A program made the translations under genes and the position numbers. Of a DNA stretch of 7,741 nucleotides, positions 5,552-7,741 are shown piece by piece. The stretch's first letter is position 1; each line of letters begins with the position of its first letter. The stretch is from Gammaproteobacteria bacterium (lineage in GTDB: Bacteria > Pseudomonadota > Gammaproteobacteria > Tenderiales > Tenderiaceae): assembly GCA_027001525.1 (NCBI GenBank), contig JALTMR010000073.1:1-7741 (forward strand). The letters are read 5' to 3'. The notes below the pieces were generated by a model. The model saw only the letters and a program-made list of their open reading frames with translations, made no database searches and was not told where the DNA came from.

Positions 5552-6514
5552 ATGTCGACCCACACGAAGGGACACCCCATCACACAGTTTGCGATCACGG
5601 CAATACTGTATTTCTCCTTGACAACGGCCCACGCCGAATTTGTTCTCAACTTCCAAACCAACCCGAACGTCGTCCCCTCCTGGGCCAACTGGAGCTGCAA
5701 CGCAGGCGGCGGCGGTGGCATGGGCGGTATGGGCGGCGGTGGCATGGGAATGTTTGGCCCCGGCTGCGGCAGCGACTACTTCGTACAGGAACTGATCAAC
5801 GACAACGGCACCAACTACTACCACGTTATCCTGGGTGACCCGGCCCAGGACGACTTTGCTCTGGAGTTCTATATGCGCATTGGCGATGGCTGCTGGTGGT
5901 GCGGTGGCGGCATGGGCGGTATGGGCGGCGGACTTGGCCCCGCGCCCTACTCCTCCAGCTACGGTGATGTCAGTGACCGTCTCGCCAGTGCCTGGTTGCC
6001 CCTGGCAGGAGTCGATCTAGTTGGCAACGGCACAGGCAACCCCAACCGCGTCTACATCCGCCAGATCAATAACGATGCCCAGATGACGCAGGAATTTCTC
6101 AAAGATACCGAGGCGAACAAGCCCCGCATCACCCAGGTCATCAAAGATGGCACCTTCACGTCGACGTTCGATCTGGACATGCGCAATGGCGGCCACGGTG
6201 CCTACAGCGATCCCGCCAGCTTCATCAACGACACCACCATCGAAGGCGTTCCCATGGGCAGCTTCGATGCCGCCAACACCCCCGGTGCCTACATTAATGC
6301 CGGGCGCTACATATACACCGCCGACAACCCCGCGGGCACGCCCCATGGCGGAGCCTACGGCACCTATACCTACGAAGATGGCGGCTTTGATATCTACGCT
6401 ATCGACTGGCTTAGTTACTGTATTCCCGAGCAAAACCCCGATCTTCAGTGCAACTTCGTAAGGGGTGGTATGGGCGGCATGGGCGGTGGTGGCGGTGGGA
6501 TGGGAGGCAGATAG
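5552..6514 (+). CDS. Secreted Gly/Met-rich six-cysteine protein of unknown function
   Basis: I do not recognise this family. The 320-residue product starts with a signal peptide (hydrophobic ITAILYFSLTT, likely cleavage after AHA at residue 28), so it is exported. The body is Asn-, Tyr- and Gly-rich and looks like a mostly beta domain. Three Gly/Met blocks interrupt it: about residues 51-68, 118-128 and, at the very C-terminus, 305-319. There are six cysteines: C49 and C72 bracket the first block, C114-W-W-C117 directly precedes the second, and C290 and C300 lie just before the third. Disulfide-closed Gly/Met loops or a Cys/Met metal site are possible; neither is shown. GAAGG (5539-5543) lies 8 bases before the ATG. 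There is no anchor, sortase or PEP-CTERM tail. The catalase and peroxidase nearby allow, but do not prove, a link to oxidant defence. Its 3' end overlaps the convergent TPR gene by 70 bases. Confidence 0.8.
   Translation: MSTHTKGHPITQFAITAILYFSLTTAHAEFVLNFQTNPNVVPSWANWSCNAGGGGGMGGMGGGGMGMFGPGCGSDYFVQELINDNGTNYYHVILGDPAQDDFALEFYMRIGDGCWWCGGGMGGMGGGLGPAPYSSSYGDVSDRLASAWLPLAGVDLVGNGTGNPNRVYIRQINNDAQMTQEFLKDTEANKPRITQVIKDGTFTSTFDLDMRNGGHGAYSDPASFINDTTIEGVPMGSFDAANTPGAYINAGRYIYTADNPAGTPHGGAYGTYTYEDGGFDIYAIDWLSYCIPEQNPDLQCNFVRGGMGGMGGGGGGMGGR
5702..5755 (+). repeat. Gly/Met-coding repeat block 1
   Basis: This GGN/ATG-rich tract codes for a run of Gly with five Met between C49 and C72. Positions 5717-5739 are identical over 23 bases to 5909-5931 in block 2, which suggests internal duplication or gene conversion. 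Confidence 0.75.
5903..5935 (+). repeat. Gly/Met-coding repeat block 2
   Basis: This block codes for GGGMGGMGGGL directly after the CWWC motif. It shares a 23-base exact match (5909-5931) with block 1. Confidence 0.75.
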
Positions 6515-7741
6515 CCGTCGCTGTCTGGTTCTGCTTGTGATATCAACCGCGCCAGCTCCGCCGCTCGCGGTGAATTTTCCTCAAGCCGGCGCAACTGGTT
6601 AAGCGTTTCCGTTGCGGCCTCCAGCGCACCCGTCAGGGCGTGGCTCGCCCCCAGACTGTAGAGCAACTGTGCATCGTCGGGCTGCAACAAATAGGCCCGA
6701 AGCAGAAATGGCTGCGCCTGGTGAGGCCGTTGCTGCATCAAATAGATCTGCCCGATCCACTTGTTGGCGTAGCCGGTCTCCTTGATTTGAAGTGATTGCA
6801 GCAACAGCGACCGGGCCTGATCAAAAGCCCCCAGTGCCAGCAATTTACTCACCACCAGCAAGTAGTGGTTAATGTTATCGGGCGAGGCGCCGAGCAACGC
6901 CATGTACTCACGCACAGCCCGGGGCCTCTCCCCCTTTTGCAGGTGGTGGCTCGCCATCTTCAGGTGGGCCTCAACGTAGCTGATCTGCTGGCGAAAATGC
7001 TGAAACGCCAGCGCTTCAGCCTCATTACGGGGTTCAAACGTGGCAATAGTGCGCTGGCCCGCCTGTTTTGCCGGGTAGGGCCAGTGATCGGTGAGGTTGA
7101 TGATACGAATCTCCCCCAACGCACGATCGAGCCCGGTGATCGGCCAGCGGTGACGATAATAGTCTGCCGGGGGTATCTCCTCCGGCCAGTCCGGCGAGAC
7201 GAAAGCATTCTGCTGCATGGCCTCAAAAAACGCTTCACTCATCAGAAAATAACCCGCCACGTTGGGGTGAAGATGCTCCAGCATCAGGCTGGAACCGATC
7301 AGCCCCTGAGGTGACGCCTCCTCGAAACGGGCCAGCATCGGCACCACCGGCACAGCAAATTCCGCAGCCACCGAGTGGATGACGCCGTTAAACTCATCCG
7401 GGGCCCGAAACCGCAAGCCGTCCAACGCCCGGGCCTGGGTATAGGCAGCGCGGGCCTGGTCATACTGCCCCGCCCGATCAAGCACACGCGCCCGGGAAAA
7501 GTAGTCCGCCGCCGAGGTGGCTGTTTCATCCACCAGCGGCACAAAAGGCGGCTGGTTGCGCAGATTGCTCACCAGTTCACTCAGCAGCACCGGCACACCG
7601 GCCTCCCGACTGAGTGCCAGAATCTGTTGCAGATTGGCGCGGTAGTTGGCCTTGGCCGTCTCATAGAGATCGCTACCCAGGGGAATACTGCGCTGCCCCA
7701 CCATGCGGCCCATGAGTGTGGGGTAGCGCAGTATTCCCCTG
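6445..7741 (-). CDS. SGNH-hydrolase-like/TPR protein, N-terminus missing
   Basis: The frame is open to the right edge, so the start and probably the SGNH catalytic-Ser block lie outside; an internal ATG at 7713 gives 422 residues. Numbered from there, residues 1-165 resemble the later part of an SGNH/GDSL hydrolase domain: MVGQRSIPLGSDLY, a strand and loop GVPVLLSELVSNLRNQPPF, and LEHLHPNVAGYFLMSEAF, where H149 matches the block V His (DxxH, here EHLH). A TPR-like helical hairpin (about 68-98) is inserted. After a linker with NLTDHWPY, about residues 245-392 form three or four TPR-like repeats. The C-terminus is Pro-rich (PPIPPPPPPMPPIPP) and overlaps the convergent Gly/Met-rich gene antisense. 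Substrate and partners are unknown. The family assignment is from recalled motifs and is moderately sure; the TPR part is the firmest. Confidence 0.7.
   Translation of the reverse strand, partial: RGILRYPTLMGRMVGQRSIPLGSDLYETAKANYRANLQQILALSREAGVPVLLSELVSNLRNQPPFVPLVDETATSAADYFSRARVLDRAGQYDQARAAYTQARALDGLRFRAPDEFNGVIHSVAAEFAVPVVPMLARFEEASPQGLIGSSLMLEHLHPNVAGYFLMSEAFFEAMQQNAFVSPDWPEEIPPADYYRHRWPITGLDRALGEIRIINLTDHWPYPAKQAGQRTIATFEPRNEAEALAFQHFRQQISYVEAHLKMASHHLQKGERPRAVREYMALLGASPDNINHYLLVVSKLLALGAFDQARSLLLQSLQIKETGYANKWIGQIYLMQQRPHQAQPFLLRAYLLQPDDAQLLYSLGASHALTGALEAATETLNQLRRLEENSPRAAELARLISQAEPDSDGYLPPIPPPPPPMPPIPPLTKLH
6464..6508 (+). repeat. Gly/Met-coding repeat block 3, C-terminal
   Basis: This block codes for GGMGGMGGGGGGMGG, the end of the secreted protein. 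Its complement codes for the Pro-rich tail of the minus-strand TPR protein. Confidence 0.75.
7678..7741. repeat. 24-base inverted repeat at the right edge
   Basis: The arms 7678-7701 and 7718-7741 are reverse complements at 23 of 24 positions, with a 16-base spacer. The single mismatch is G at 7695 against the partner of A. The right arm ends exactly at the final base. The repeat lies inside the TPR/SGNH reading frame, which stays open across both arms. It may be a real hairpin or a fold-back at a contig end. Confidence 0.8.

Noticed and set aside
5702..6508. Gly/Met DNA repeats as a CRISPR or intergenic repeat array
   Set aside because: They lie in frame inside one coding region, vary in length, and have no regular spacers.

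Overview
The window looks like a chromosomal segment of a proteobacterium, most likely a gammaproteobacterium. Three things suggest this: a two-cysteine OxyR, a PilA-like type IV pilin, and a di-heme peroxidase that aligns closely with the Pseudomonas enzyme. I cannot name the genus. The genes are moderately GC-rich and the gaps between them are AT-rich. I see no tRNA, rRNA, CRISPR array, insertion sequence or phage gene.

Layout from left to right: a bidirectional hairpin terminator (67-90); a type IV pilin on the minus strand (113-628); a gap of about 520 bases; oxyR on the plus strand (1151-2065); a UUCG-loop terminator (2080-2103); a periplasmic di-heme cytochrome c peroxidase on the minus strand (2170-3216); a 423-base AT-rich divergent promoter region; a monofunctional heme catalase on the plus strand (3640-5112) with its terminator; a gap of about 440 bases; a secreted Gly/Met-rich protein with six cysteines that I do not recognise (5552-6514, plus); and the C-terminal part of an SGNH-hydrolase-like/TPR protein on the minus strand, which is still open at the right edge.

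The middle is a compact peroxide-defence module. OxyR is the thiol sensor, the peroxidase removes H2O2 in the periplasm using cytochrome c electrons, and the catalase removes it in the cytoplasm. The two enzyme genes are divergent, and both predicted promoters carry a similar dyad, TAGAAC-N4-CTA. It fits a LysR-type T-N11-A box and resembles one half of an OxyR site, so shared control by the adjacent OxyR is a reasonable but untested inference.

The oddest items are these. The peroxidase has Val where the Pseudomonas enzyme has the distal His of its peroxidatic heme. The Gly/Met-rich secreted protein has three GGMGG blocks and a CWWC motif. The last 70 bases of its gene are read on the other strand as a Pro-rich tail of the TPR protein. 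A 24-base inverted repeat ends exactly at the last base of the window and may be either a real hairpin or an assembly fold-back.
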